Origin: Bacillota bacterium
GTDB lineage: Bacteria; Bacillota; Clostridia; Acetivibrionales; DSM-1351
Assembly: GCA_023443515.1 (NCBI GenBank)
Contig: JAEZUC010000111.1
Location: 1-64,000 of the forward strand
DNA length: 64,000 nt
Reading direction: 5' to 3'
Shown: piece by piece, positions 35,504 through 44,888 of the stretch
Layout of the letters: every line of letters starts with the position of its first letter
How positions within the stretch are numbered: the first letter of the stretch is position 1
Translations under genes and position numbers: made by a program
The notes under the pieces: model-generated
What the model was told of the DNA's origin: nothing
The model's database searches: none
The model's input: only the letters and a program-made list of their open reading frames with translations

Positions 35504-37280
35504 AAAAACTCTTGCATTTAAGCTAACCTTAGGTTTCGTAGTAATAGTATTTATATCAATGCTGGTAATCGGTGTGTTTTTTATTCATATGTTCAGGCAA
35601 TATACCTTTGACACAAAAGAAAAAACAATGCTGGAAAAAGCTCATAATATATCAGAGGTAATAGCCCAAAATACTATAAGCAATGGTCAGATGCGTGGCT
35701 TTGGAGGATTGATGCATTTCCTTAATACTATGACAGAGGCTGATGTATGGATTACGGACAGTGAGGGTAATCCCGCTGTTTTTTCCGGAATGGGCATGGG
35801 GATGGGGATGGGACAAAAATTCAATTCAGAACCCATACCGTATGAATCAAAAAATGTTATCCATGAAGTATTATCCGGAAAGGATTCTGTCAGTCACAGC
35901 TTTAGCAGTGTCTACAAAGAAACTACCTTAACGGTGGGAGTTCCTATTTTTGACACAAGCAATAATGTAACAGGTTCAGTGTTTCTTCACGCCCCAATTA
36001 CAGGAATAACTCCAACGCTTAATAAGGCTGTAAGTATTCTGTCAGTGAGCATAATTATAGCATTATCACTTGCAATAGCACTGGGACTCTTCTACTCCCT
36101 CTTGTTTACACGGCCTCTGAAGACTATGAATTCAATTGCAATAGATATGGCAAATGGTAATTATTCAGTGAGGACGGGCATAAGCAGTAAGGATGAACTT
36201 GGTCAGCTTGGAGGCTCCCTTGACCTTTTAGCTTCTAAATTAAGCTATACCATTAACCAGCTTTTTCAGGAAAAGGGTAAAATGAGTGATATTATTTCAA
36301 GTATATCAGAGGGCCTTGTAGCTTTTGACCTTGGGCTTAAACCATTAAGCTATAATAATGCACTATCTGAAATAATGAACCGTCCTCAACCCTACAAAAC
36401 AGAACTATTGGTAAAAGACTTTGACTCTTTAGAAATTAACTTGTTGATTACTACAGTTATTAATGAAAAGAAATCTCTTCAGATTATTAAGAACTGGATG
36501 AATAAAATACTCAAGTTTACACTTTCACCTATTATTGATAATAATGAAAATGTTACAGGTTGTGTAGTTTTGGTTCAAGACATTAGCGAAAGCGAGCGAT
36601 TGGAACAGTTGCGAAAGGACTTTATAGCCAATGTTTCACATGAATTCCGCACTCCCCTTACAGTGATAAAAGGATCTATTGAAGCCTTAAATGATGGCAC
36701 TATAGAAAAAAAGGAAGACATTGAACGTTACCACAGTAGAATACTTTCTGAAACCAGAATCCTTCAAAGGCTGGTTGGTGACCTTCTTGAACTTTCACGT
36801 CTTCAATCCGGCAAAATTTCGGTTAATGAAGAAAAAGTTCATATTGCTAGCTTGCTGTCTGATTTAACAAAAAGTATGCAAACAATTGCCGTAAAAAAGG
36901 AAATATATATAGAATATTCTCCTATCGTAAATGTACCCCCTGTATCAGGCGATTATGACAGATTGAGGCAATTATTTACTATTTTCATTGATAATGCTAT
37001 TAAATATTCACCTGAAAAAACAAATATCCATATTGGAATTGGTGTGAAAAGTAATCTTGAAATAACTATTCAAGATAATGGATATGGTATATCTGATGAG
37101 GAACTCCCGTATGTCTGGGATCGTTTTTACAAAACTGATAAATCACGAAAAGGCAATGGCACAGGTCTTGGACTTGCAATTGCAAAGCACATTATCCAAT
37201 TGCACGGAGGCTATGTAACAATGCAAAGCAGTCCTGGTGAGGGTACAACCGTAACAGTGTATCTTCCCTATTGCGAATAA
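35496..37280 (+). CDS. Sensor histidine kinase
   Basis: 594-aa membrane kinase. Two membrane segments (about 12-33 and 175-200) flank an outer sensor region containing GMGMGMGMG, a Met-Gly run that may bind metal (inference). Then come HAMP, PAS, a phosphoacceptor His in VSHEFRTPL, and the ATPase with N, G1 (NGYGISDEE) and G2 (GTGLGLAI) boxes. Start at 35496 overlaps the regulator gene end. The two form one system whose targets probably include the adjacent envelope genes. Confidence 0.87.
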   Translation: MFKKTLAFKLTLGFVVIVFISMLVIGVFFIHMFRQYTFDTKEKTMLEKAHNISEVIAQNTISNGQMRGFGGLMHFLNTMTEADVWITDSEGNPAVFSGMGMGMGMGQKFNSEPIPYESKNVIHEVLSGKDSVSHSFSSVYKETTLTVGVPIFDTSNNVTGSVFLHAPITGITPTLNKAVSILSVSIIIALSLAIALGLFYSLLFTRPLKTMNSIAIDMANGNYSVRTGISSKDELGQLGGSLDLLASKLSYTINQLFQEKGKMSDIISSISEGLVAFDLGLKPLSYNNALSEIMNRPQPYKTELLVKDFDSLEINLLITTVINEKKSLQIIKNWMNKILKFTLSPIIDNNENVTGCVVLVQDISESERLEQLRKDFIANVSHEFRTPLTVIKGSIEALNDGTIEKKEDIERYHSRILSETRILQRLVGDLLELSRLQSGKISVNEEKVHIASLLSDLTKSMQTIAVKKEIYIEYSPIVNVPPVSGDYDRLRQLFTIFIDNAIKYSPEKTNIHIGIGVKSNLEITIQDNGYGISDEELPYVWDRFYKTDKSRKGNGTGLGLAIAKHIIQLHGGYVTMQSSPGEGTTVTVYLPYCE

Positions 37281-37376
37281 AGAATACTACCCTTATTCGA
37301 ATAAAGTTGTTTAGTATATACCTGTTTAGGGTACTAACAATTTAATATAAGAATAACTTTGCAAAGGAAGGTGATT

Positions 37377-38063
37377 TTGCTGTCTCCCGTATATTATTTT
37401 CTAACATTTACAGAAGGAATTTTAACCTTTATTTCACCCTGCTTGCTACCTATGCTTCCTATATATTTTATTTACCTTGCCGGCGGATCTGACCAAAATA
37501 TAAATTCTAAAAGGAGATTACTTATAAATTCTATAGGCTTTGTTATAGGATTTACAGTGATATTTACTGTACTTGGTGCAACGGCCACTTCATTGGGGCA
37601 TTTTCTGTCCAATCACAGAAGCTTATTAGAAAAGATAAGCGGTGTAATTATGATTGTATTCGGTTTGAACTTTATAGGTATACTAAAATTAGGTTTTATA
37701 AACATGGAAAAAAGAATTGATTATCAATTTAAAAGTCTTCGATTTATAACCTCTATAATATTTGGTATGGTTTTTGCTCTTGGTTGGTCTCCCTGCCTTA
37801 GTTCCTTTTTAGGCTCAGCTCTTGCCCTTGCCAGCAACTCAAAAACCATTTTTGAAGGAGTACTTTTACTTCTCTGTTTTTCCATCGGACTTGGTATTCC
37901 GTTTATAATTACTTCAATTATATTTGAGAAGGTAAAAGGTGCTTTTAAGCAAATACAGGCACATAGCAGAATAATAAACATTGTTTCGGGAGCACTTCTC
38001 ATTATTGCAGGTATTTTAGTATTTACCGGCAGCTTTAAATATTTTAGTTATTTTGGTTTATAA
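37377..38063 (+). CDS. ccdA: CcdA-type thiol-disulfide electron transfer membrane protein
   Basis: 229-aa membrane protein with six segments. The two conserved cysteines sit in FISPCLLPML and GWSPCLSSFL, the pattern of CcdA/DsbD-beta, which passes electrons from cytoplasmic thioredoxin to outer thiol proteins. The TTG at 37377 has GGAAGG 7 nt upstream and is preferred to the TTG at 37359. It is followed 24 bp later by a TlpA-like thioredoxin, its likely partner. Confidence 0.85.
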   Translation: MLSPVYYFLTFTEGILTFISPCLLPMLPIYFIYLAGGSDQNINSKRRLLINSIGFVIGFTVIFTVLGATATSLGHFLSNHRSLLEKISGVIMIVFGLNFIGILKLGFINMEKRIDYQFKSLRFITSIIFGMVFALGWSPCLSSFLGSALALASNSKTIFEGVLLLLCFSIGLGIPFIITSIIFEKVKGAFKQIQAHSRIINIVSGALLIIAGILVFTGSFKYFSYFGL

Positions 38064-38087
38064 AGTATACTAACGGAGGAACGTTTT

Positions 38088-38648
38088 ATGATTAAAAAGG
38101 TCACAATTATTATATGGATAATAGCAGTGTTTGCAATTATAGTAGCAGCTTACACCTTCTACTCAAAGTATAAATTTCAGAATTTTGTAACGCCGCCACA
38201 AGATACCGCTTCACAAAGTCAAGCCACCCAAAGCACGAAAATTATGGCTCCGGATTTCACTTTAAAGGACATTGATGGAAAAGCCGTCAAACTATCTGAT
38301 TATAAAGGAAAAATTGTAATACTCAATTTTTGGGCAGTCTGGTGTAAATATTGCTTGCTTGAAATGCCTGATTTTAATGAACTTGATAAACAATTTGCTA
38401 AAGATAATAATGCTGTAATTCTGGCAGTAGATGTTCAAGAATCTGAAGCTACTGTTAAGAAATATCTTACTTCAAATAATATTGAACTGAAAGTTCTGAT
38501 GGATACAGACGGTGCTGTTTCACGTACCTATGGAGTTTCGGGATTTCCGACTACCTTTTTTATTAACAAGGATGGTTCATTATACACCTATGTTTCGGGA
38601 AAAACAGATAAGGAAACAGTGCTGGAAATAATTGATAAAATGGAATAA
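38088..38648 (+). CDS. TlpA/ResA-like membrane-anchored thioredoxin
   Basis: 186-aa protein with an N-terminal anchor (about 5-25), a Ser/Gln/Thr linker and a thioredoxin fold with the active site WCKYC and the cis-Pro segment GFPTTFF. It reduces disulfides outside the membrane and would receive electrons from the CcdA-like protein. GGAGG precedes the ATG. It ends the run of genes that starts with the two-component system, so an envelope redox response is likely. Confidence 0.87.
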   Translation: MIKKVTIIIWIIAVFAIIVAAYTFYSKYKFQNFVTPPQDTASQSQATQSTKIMAPDFTLKDIDGKAVKLSDYKGKIVILNFWAVWCKYCLLEMPDFNELDKQFAKDNNAVILAVDVQESEATVKKYLTSNNIELKVLMDTDGAVSRTYGVSGFPTTFFINKDGSLYTYVSGKTDKETVLEIIDKME

Positions 38649-39029
38649 CAATTAAATTAATTAAGACCTGCAAAGCAGAAAGTTTTTTGTTTTAACACCT
38701 ATACTCCCGTATAAAATTGTATCAATGATTGCTTCCAAGATATTTGCATGTGTTTCTAGCGGCTCATCATAGGATATTTTACCGTCGCTCACATTCATCG
38801 TCCATGATTCATTGTTTTGCTAACCCCTACATCGTGTAGGGGTTCCGGTAAAATATCCATGTTCGCCGACAAACATCTGCAAATATCTTTAACCAAGCTT
38901 CCATTGATACAATTTATACTCACGTACGGCTAGAAAAGATAAAAATTAAGTTTTCAGGACAGCCTCTTGGTTTTACTTGTAATACGCATTTTCCTTAGTA
39001 TCCTGACTTTCTGCGTATTAACATTCCCT
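38649..39029. other. Intergenic region holding a foldback element
   Basis: A weak CTGC/GCAG hairpin with a T-run near 38668-38690 could end the redox operon. Most of the rest is the inverted-repeat element listed at 38701-38932. No gene seen. Confidence 0.55.
38701..38932. mobile_element. MITE-like foldback element
   Basis: Long imperfect inverted repeats pair 38711-38784 with 38846-38915: AAATTGTATCAATG with CATTGATACAATTT, AGATATTTGCA with TGCAAATATCT, GGATATTTTACCG with CGGTAAAATATCC. The centre holds a perfect hairpin AACCCCTACA-TCG-TGTAGGGGTT (38822-38844). Similar 12-bp direct repeats (TATACTCCCGTA and TATACTCACGTA) flank it, as a target duplication would. No coding capacity. Confidence 0.6.
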
Positions 39030-39518
39030 TCATATATTCTGAATATCACAGTTCTCCAACTCTTCCAACCTTTCTCTAAAGTGAGTCAGATGACTCTTCA
39101 TGTGGCTGACATAGTGGTTCAATAAACTTTCCAAAGTACTAAAGGTGGAATTCTCATCCCAGTTAGTATTCCACCTATGTACTAAACATTTTTCATTTAA
39201 ATTCAAAATTATGTTTACTATAAGTTTATTATAGTAATAAAACAATAAAAGTAGATCTGAGAAGCACATATTCTGATAATTCTGGATTCTAAGCCACTCA
39301 ACATTATTGTAATCAGGAAATTCCATTACTTCAGACAATTGTAGCCTTACAAAACGTTGGTGATTATTTGATGCTGAATCAATTAAATGACCGATTATTT
39401 CTTTTAAAGTCCATTTATCCTCTGAAATCCTATATGATGATATTTGTTCATCAATCTCAGAAAAGTCATCCTTAAATATTTTAATTAATTCATCCAATGC
39501 TTTTGCAATATTGTCCAT
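39030..39518 (-). CDS. DinB-like protein
   Basis: 162-aa four-helix protein of the DinB/YfiT-like superfamily. The metal-ligand pattern is visible: GHLIDSASNNHQR in helix 2 and HYVSHMKSHL near the C terminus. Members are often thiol-dependent transferases or stress proteins; the activity here is unknown. ATG 39518 with AGGAG upstream is preferred over an earlier ATG at 39563. Single gene. Confidence 0.75.
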   Translation of the reverse strand: MDNIAKALDELIKIFKDDFSEIDEQISSYRISEDKWTLKEIIGHLIDSASNNHQRFVRLQLSEVMEFPDYNNVEWLRIQNYQNMCFSDLLLLFYYYNKLIVNIILNLNEKCLVHRWNTNWDENSTFSTLESLLNHYVSHMKSHLTHFRERLEELENCDIQNI

Positions 39519-39768
39519 AATTTCTCCTAACTTATTAGAAATATAATATCTATATTTTACCATAAATTGCTACTTGAATGACTTTTCGGTAAATATTTTT
39601 TTGGATATTTTCTGATTTAAGTAAAAATGAAATTGATATTTAACTTAAATCGTGTTATATTTTAACTAAATATGTACTTCATTACACTCATTTCGTCTTT
39701 TCTTCTCGACAACACTATTCTTATTTTAATCGTAACAGGAAAAAAATATTTAAAAGGAGTGTTTTTTT

Positions 39769-41520
39769 ATGAAAAAGATTTTAGGGAGAGTTCTGTCTCT
39801 ACTGACAGCGGTTGCAATGTCATGTACCGTCCTTGCAACCGTTCCTTCTCCGGTACAGGCTGCGTATCCAGTACCTGTAAATGTTGAAGCAGAGGCCTGT
39901 ACTCTCAGCAACGGTGCTACGATTGCTACAAATGTCTATGGAACAGAATATCCGGGTTATTCTGGGGACGGTTTTGTATGGGCCTCCAATTCAGGAACAA
40001 TAACTTTAGAGGTTACAGTGCCTAAAAGTGCAATGTATGAACTTTCAACACGCTGTTGGATGTATCTGGGCAGTCTGGGTGAATCCAGACTTCAGGTTGT
40101 AAGCATCAACGGTGTATCTCAGGGCAACTTTTATATTCCAAACAAAGGCGGTTGGACTGATTACAGTTTTGGATTCTTCTACCTGGAAGCAGGAACGGCA
40201 AAAATAGAGATTGGAACATCCGGAAGCTGGGGTTTCATACTGTATGACAAAATATCCTTTGACTATGCAGACATGCCAGATTTAAAAATAGACCCTGCCA
40301 CATGTGATGCAAAGGCTACCCCCGAAACAAAGTCTCTCATGAATTATCTTACCAGTGTATACGGAAACCATGTTATATCCGGTCAGCAGGAAATTTATGG
40401 TGGTGGCAATAACGGAGATTCAGAACTAGAATTTAAGTATATTTATGATAAGACAGGCAAATATCCTGCTATCAGAGGGTTTGACCTGATGAACTACAAC
40501 CCGCTTTACGGATGGGAAGATGGTACAACAGACCGTATGATACAGTGGGTAAAAGAAAAAGGCGGTATTGCAACATCCTCCTGGCATATAAATGTACCCG
40601 CAGATTTCACAAGCTACAAGCTGGGTGACAAACTGGATTGGACAAAATGTACTTATAAACCGACTGCCAGCTTTAATACAGCCAACTGTCTTGATTCAAC
40701 AACAAAGGAATATGCTTACCTCATGATGGCAATCGATGATCTCGCGAAGCAACTCCTTATTCTTCAGGATGCTAAAGTACCTGTGCTTTTTAGACCATTC
40801 CACGAAGCTGAAGGCAATAACAACACCGACGGTTCGGGTGCTTGGTTCTGGTGGGGTTCCGCAGGTTCAGATGTTTACAAGGAACTCTGGAAGCTTCTTT
40901 ATACAACCCTGACTGAAAAATATGGTATACATAATGTAATATGGGAAGTTAACCTTTATACATATGCAAATTCTCTCGAATGGTATCCCGGTGACCAATA
41001 TGTCGATATTGTTGCTTATGATAAGTACGAAGGCTCACCCTACACTTGGAAAACAAGCGCTGCAACAACAGCCTTTCTGACACTTGTAAATGATACAAAC
41101 GATACAAAGATGGTAGCAATGACTGAAAATGACGTTATACCTGACATACAGAACATAGTTAACGAAGGTGCTTGGTGGTTGTACTTCTGTCCATGGTACG
41201 GTGATTTTTTAACCAGTTCAAGATATAATGATCCCGTACTGCTGAACACTATATATAACAGTCAGTATGTAGTAACACTGGATGAGTTGCCAGCAGATAT
41301 TTACGGTTCTGCACCGTCAGCCGGAACAGCTGGAGATCTGAATTCAGACGGAAATTTTGATGCCATAGATTTCGGTCTATTAAAATCATATTTATTGCTT
41401 GATACTCCCATCAACTTAGCAAATGCAGACGTAGATGGCAATGGACAAGTAAATGCATTGGACTTTTCATACATGAAGCAAAAGCTTCTTGGCAAAATTG
41501 ATAAATTCCCGGTTGAATAA
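39769..41520 (+). CDS. Cellulosomal GH26 beta-mannanase (CBM35-GH26-dockerin)
   Basis: 583-aa secreted enzyme. Signal peptide (to about 31), a CBM35-type carbohydrate-binding module (about 34-168), a GH26 catalytic domain (about 180-505) with acid/base Glu346 in FRPFHEAEG and nucleophile Glu453 in MTENDV, then a type I dockerin (about 520-583) with two calcium-binding repeats (DLNSDGNFDAIDF and DVDGNGQVNALDF). It cleaves beta-1,4-mannan and docks to a scaffoldin. A ribosome site AAAGGAG lies before the ATG. Convergent with the GH18 gene. Confidence 0.93.
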   Translation: MKKILGRVLSLLTAVAMSCTVLATVPSPVQAAYPVPVNVEAEACTLSNGATIATNVYGTEYPGYSGDGFVWASNSGTITLEVTVPKSAMYELSTRCWMYLGSLGESRLQVVSINGVSQGNFYIPNKGGWTDYSFGFFYLEAGTAKIEIGTSGSWGFILYDKISFDYADMPDLKIDPATCDAKATPETKSLMNYLTSVYGNHVISGQQEIYGGGNNGDSELEFKYIYDKTGKYPAIRGFDLMNYNPLYGWEDGTTDRMIQWVKEKGGIATSSWHINVPADFTSYKLGDKLDWTKCTYKPTASFNTANCLDSTTKEYAYLMMAIDDLAKQLLILQDAKVPVLFRPFHEAEGNNNTDGSGAWFWWGSAGSDVYKELWKLLYTTLTEKYGIHNVIWEVNLYTYANSLEWYPGDQYVDIVAYDKYEGSPYTWKTSAATTAFLTLVNDTNDTKMVAMTENDVIPDIQNIVNEGAWWLYFCPWYGDFLTSSRYNDPVLLNTIYNSQYVVTLDELPADIYGSAPSAGTAGDLNSDGNFDAIDFGLLKSYLLLDTPINLANADVDGNGQVNALDFSYMKQKLLGKIDKFPVE

Positions 41521-41547
41521 AATATTTATTTGACTATCTAAATTTTT

Positions 41548-41592
41548 ATGCTGTCGCATGAGTGATTAATATCCCCTATGCGACAGCTTTTA
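41548..41592. terminator. Bidirectional terminator between GH26 and GH18 genes
   Basis: GCTGTCGCAT (41550-41559) and ATGCGACAGC (41578-41587) form a perfect 10-bp stem, with T-rich DNA on the right and A/T-rich DNA on the left, between the two convergent genes. Confidence 0.85.
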
Positions 41593-41612
41593 TTATGTCA
41601 ACAACCAATCAT

Positions 41613-43064
41613 TTAAAATGGCTTTGGGGTACTCTTCTCTAATAATATCATTTTTAGAATTGTAAGATCCAGAGCATCAATATTACCATCATTATTAACA
41701 TCAGCAATAGTCATATTCATCAAAGTACCCTTGCCTAAAAGGAAAGACTTGAGCAGAGCAAAATCGATAGCATCCAGTACTCCGTCCTCATTTACGTCCC
41801 CATAGTAAAGTACAACCTCAGGCACTTTATTAATATTTAGACTCCGGGCAATCACATTCTGAAGTACTGAGTATTTATCGTACGAAAATTCCCAGAACAT
41901 AGCACCCCCAAGACCCATTTTCTTTATATAATCGGCCTTACAGCCAATTGACTCTTCATCTTCGTATGTAATAAAAGTACTTCCGTTATACAAATAAGGT
42001 ACTTTGGCAACATCGTCCCAATAGCGCACATAATTATTTTTACTGACATAATTTTCAGCAATATCCCAATAATCAAATACAGCAGCTTCAAATGTACCGC
42101 TTCCATAGCCTGCAGAGGATGGTGCCTCTCCGCTTTTAAAAAGGCCCGAACCATTAGGATCAATTACGTTAACCCACCCTTTTCCAGAGAAAGCAAGCCC
42201 CAGATTTAAGTCAGCCGGAACTACTCCCGCAGAAATATAATTCTCAATGGTGGTTGATACGCAAGGATTACCGGAATCTGCATACAGCGGAGTATTGTGG
42301 TTGGTTGTTTTATCCCATGTACCATGATAATCATAAGTCATAACATTTATATAATCCAGATATTTCATCATTTCTGCAACTTTACAATTTGCTATGAATT
42401 TAGCATCCGACGCTCCGGCAATACTCAATACATATTCTTTTCCATCCTGTTCTCCCCGTGCATCCAATGCAGTTCTTATCTCTTTGAGCAGTAAAATGTA
42501 GTTATCACCGTCGTCCGGCCTATGAGGAATATTATCTCCGCCTTGCACAGGAAATTCCCAGTCAAGATCTACACCGTCAAAGCCGTATTTAACAACAAAA
42601 TCAACTGCAGATCGGGCACATGCCTTTCTCAGTGTATCTGAAGCCGCTACATCAGAGAAATTCTTTGACCAGGTCCATCCTCCTACCGAAATAACTGTCT
42701 TGATATGAGGATGCTGTTGTTTCAATTTTATCAGCTGTCCAAAATGACCCCTTAGTTCGGTTTCCCATGTGTCGTCCCCATAAGGTTTTTGGGTATCAAT
42801 CCACGGGTCTCCCACTGTAACAGTTCCGTCAGCAGATAAATTTGCAAATGCAAAGTTAATATGAGTCAGCAAAGAAGGATTAATATCTCCCACCTCTACG
42901 GCTCTCTTATATCCGCCCCATGAAGTAAAATATGCTACATTTCTGTATGTATGTTCCGTTTGATTGCCGGGTTTTACCGTGTCATTTGCGGCAACACTTA
43001 AAATTCCTGAACAACTGAGCATTAGTGATGCTATTAATGAGAATACCATCAATTTTAGTTTCAT
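41613..43064 (-). CDS. Cellulosomal GH18 chitinase with dockerin
   Basis: 483-aa secreted enzyme. Signal peptide (to about 26), a GH18 TIM barrel (about 40-410) with the catalytic motif DGVDLDWE (Glu170), the upstream SVGGW strand and MTYDYHG, then a type I dockerin with DVNEDGVLDAIDF and DVNNDGNIDALDL. It hydrolyses chitin or related GlcNAc polymers and is carried on the cellulosome. The dockerin makes free secretion unlikely. GGGG ribosome site before the ATG. Confidence 0.93.
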   Translation of the reverse strand: MKLKLMVFSLIASLMLSCSGILSVAANDTVKPGNQTEHTYRNVAYFTSWGGYKRAVEVGDINPSLLTHINFAFANLSADGTVTVGDPWIDTQKPYGDDTWETELRGHFGQLIKLKQQHPHIKTVISVGGWTWSKNFSDVAASDTLRKACARSAVDFVVKYGFDGVDLDWEFPVQGGDNIPHRPDDGDNYILLLKEIRTALDARGEQDGKEYVLSIAGASDAKFIANCKVAEMMKYLDYINVMTYDYHGTWDKTTNHNTPLYADSGNPCVSTTIENYISAGVVPADLNLGLAFSGKGWVNVIDPNGSGLFKSGEAPSSAGYGSGTFEAAVFDYWDIAENYVSKNNYVRYWDDVAKVPYLYNGSTFITYEDEESIGCKADYIKKMGLGGAMFWEFSYDKYSVLQNVIARSLNINKVPEVVLYYGDVNEDGVLDAIDFALLKSFLLGKGTLMNMTIADVNNDGNIDALDLTILKMILLEKSTPKPF

Positions 43065-43151
43065 TTAACACTTCCCCTTTCTTAAATTTTTATTTAAATT
43101 ATATCATAATATACAATAATTGTATTTTATTACTAATATTTCGACTCTTTG

Positions 43152-43222
43152 CAATAAAAAAAGCCCTGGAATATAAATTAATTCCAAGACTTATTTAATA
43201 AAGTTTTTATTTACTCCCAGGG
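43152..43222 (-). terminator. Probable terminator of the methyltransferase operon
   Basis: Alternative stems (TGGAAT/ATTCCA and CCCTGG/CCAGGG) end, on the minus strand, in CTTTTTTTATT downstream of the gene ending at 43270. Confidence 0.45.
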
Positions 43223-43269
43223 AGTTAAAGGAAATCTCAGGTTGTAGTAATATGATATGTTTTCATATT

Positions 43270-44157
43270 TTAGATACCAAGGACGGCTATGTCAGTATAA
43301 GCTTTCATTCGGTTAAGGGTTTTTTCAGGTGTCAACGAAAACAGACCGGCTGATGAAATTTCTTCAGTTTTAACCCACTGTTCAAGTTTACTGCGGTCAA
43401 TATTAAATCCAAGGGAAAGGAAAAAATTTTCAAAATCCGAAAAGGAACTGAAAGGTTCATCAATTTGCCGGGAAGATGACTGTGCAATTACATTTCGATA
43501 CTCATAGTCTTTATATATATCATTCTTCGGAGGACAGTCACCTGTAATCCAAAGTCCACCGTGTACAGATAGAGTTTTCTGAACAAATTTGGCCAAGTTC
43601 AGCATATCTTCCCGTGACAGATACCAGAAAAGACCTTCTGACACTATTATTACGGACTTACCCTGTTTAAACTGACCAATAGATTTCACAATAAAATCAA
43701 GATCACTAATATTTGTTAAATCTACACCAATTAATTCATTTGGTTTAGCAGGAAGTCCAAGATTCTCATATATTTTATCTTTGATTTCAACCATTGGAGG
43801 ATAGTCTATTTCAATATATGGGATATCTTTAAACTCCAGACGACGTGAGGATAATCCTGCTCCCAATTCAATAACCTGACAATATCCTATTTTATCAACC
43901 TGCTCTCTCAGCGTATAGCTGAGCGCTTTATGGCGTGCTTCTAACTCAACAGCCAGATTTGCAACAAATTGTTCAGGCTCAAAGGAAAAATTCCATTTAT
44001 TTGCAAGCCTGATAGTCTCTGAAAATATAGCATTAGAATATGGAATGTCTGTAAATATCTTTGGAAAAGCAGTCAAGAAAGCTGTTCTCATAGTATTTTG
44101 CTGTTCTTTTGAATACTCAGTTCCTTTGAAAGTGTAGTGATGATAATTCGTGTTCAT
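43270..44157 (-). CDS. LCMT/PPM1-type SAM methyltransferase
   Basis: 295-aa class I methyltransferase of the COG3315 (leucine carboxyl methyltransferase-like) group. The SAM site VIELGAGLSSRR follows a long helical N-terminal part, and IVSEGLFWYL follows later. In bacteria such enzymes often methylate carboxyl or hydroxyl groups of small metabolites. It starts one base after the upstream methyltransferase gene. Confidence 0.75.
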   Translation of the reverse strand: MNTNYHHYTFKGTEYSKEQQNTMRTAFLTAFPKIFTDIPYSNAIFSETIRLANKWNFSFEPEQFVANLAVELEARHKALSYTLREQVDKIGYCQVIELGAGLSSRRLEFKDIPYIEIDYPPMVEIKDKIYENLGLPAKPNELIGVDLTNISDLDFIVKSIGQFKQGKSVIIVSEGLFWYLSREDMLNLAKFVQKTLSVHGGLWITGDCPPKNDIYKDYEYRNVIAQSSSRQIDEPFSSFSDFENFFLSLGFNIDRSKLEQWVKTEEISSAGLFSLTPEKTLNRMKAYTDIAVLGI

Positions 44158-44158
44158 T

Positions 44159-44872
44159 TTATGCCTCCAATTTCAACGCCCGTGCTGTAATAATAACTCT
44201 ACGCTCAGTTATAGTAACTTTATTATCCGGTGTCAGTTCATCAATAATATGTTTATCACTCTTCGGTGAAAAACCACGAATAGTTGGTGTTGTTAAAAGA
44301 AGCTCTATCAGACCTTCCCTTGTTAAGGTGGTATTAAATGTTACTATATCCATGCTTTCAATATTGAAAAATGGTTTTATCATTCTCCCGAGATAATTTA
44401 GTCCCTCTGAAGGAGATTTGTTTAGGTTACGTCCCCTCCAACCAAATTCGTCTTTACCAAATGCAGTTTTCAATTCAATTTTATCGTCACAGCAAAGAGC
44501 TTCAACCACTAATAAACCATTCTCACAAAGTAAGCGGTGAGCCTCTGTTGGCAACCAAGTCGTAAGAAAAGCTGTACATAAGTCGTAGGAATGTGAAGGT
44601 AACGGCACATCCATATTATCTCCATGGCAGAGTCTAATATTCGCTATGTTAGCTTTAGTTATATTATATGCTGCCTTAGTCAGCATATCCATATTAATGT
44701 CAACGCAATCCATATGGGCTATATTTTGGGCAATTTTAATATCTTTTCTGCATGTCCCGCACCCAAGATCAACAGCTATCATCTTATTTTTAAGTAACGG
44801 TACGATATAATTACATATATCGTAATCCAGAGATCTGATTTTCAAACTATCATAATTCGCAGAATAAAGCAT
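44159..44872 (-). CDS. Class I SAM-dependent methyltransferase
   Basis: 237-aa methyltransferase with the SAM motif VDLGCGTCRKD, acidic loop DCVDINMD and LCHGDNMDVPL. Substrate unknown. It follows the membrane-anchored protein gene by 16 bp and is coupled to the second methyltransferase (1-bp gap), so the two probably act on one substrate. Confidence 0.78.
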   Translation of the reverse strand: MLYSANYDSLKIRSLDYDICNYIVPLLKNKMIAVDLGCGTCRKDIKIAQNIAHMDCVDINMDMLTKAAYNITKANIANIRLCHGDNMDVPLPSHSYDLCTAFLTTWLPTEAHRLLCENGLLVVEALCCDDKIELKTAFGKDEFGWRGRNLNKSPSEGLNYLGRMIKPFFNIESMDIVTFNTTLTREGLIELLLTTPTIRGFSPKSDKHIIDELTPDNKVTITERRVIITARALKLEA

Positions 44873-44888
44873 TATTATACCCTCTACA

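Noticed and set aside
35788..35815. GGGATGGGCATGGGGATG microsatellite-like run
   Set aside because: It is the Met-Gly coding run of the kinase sensor, not a separate repeat.
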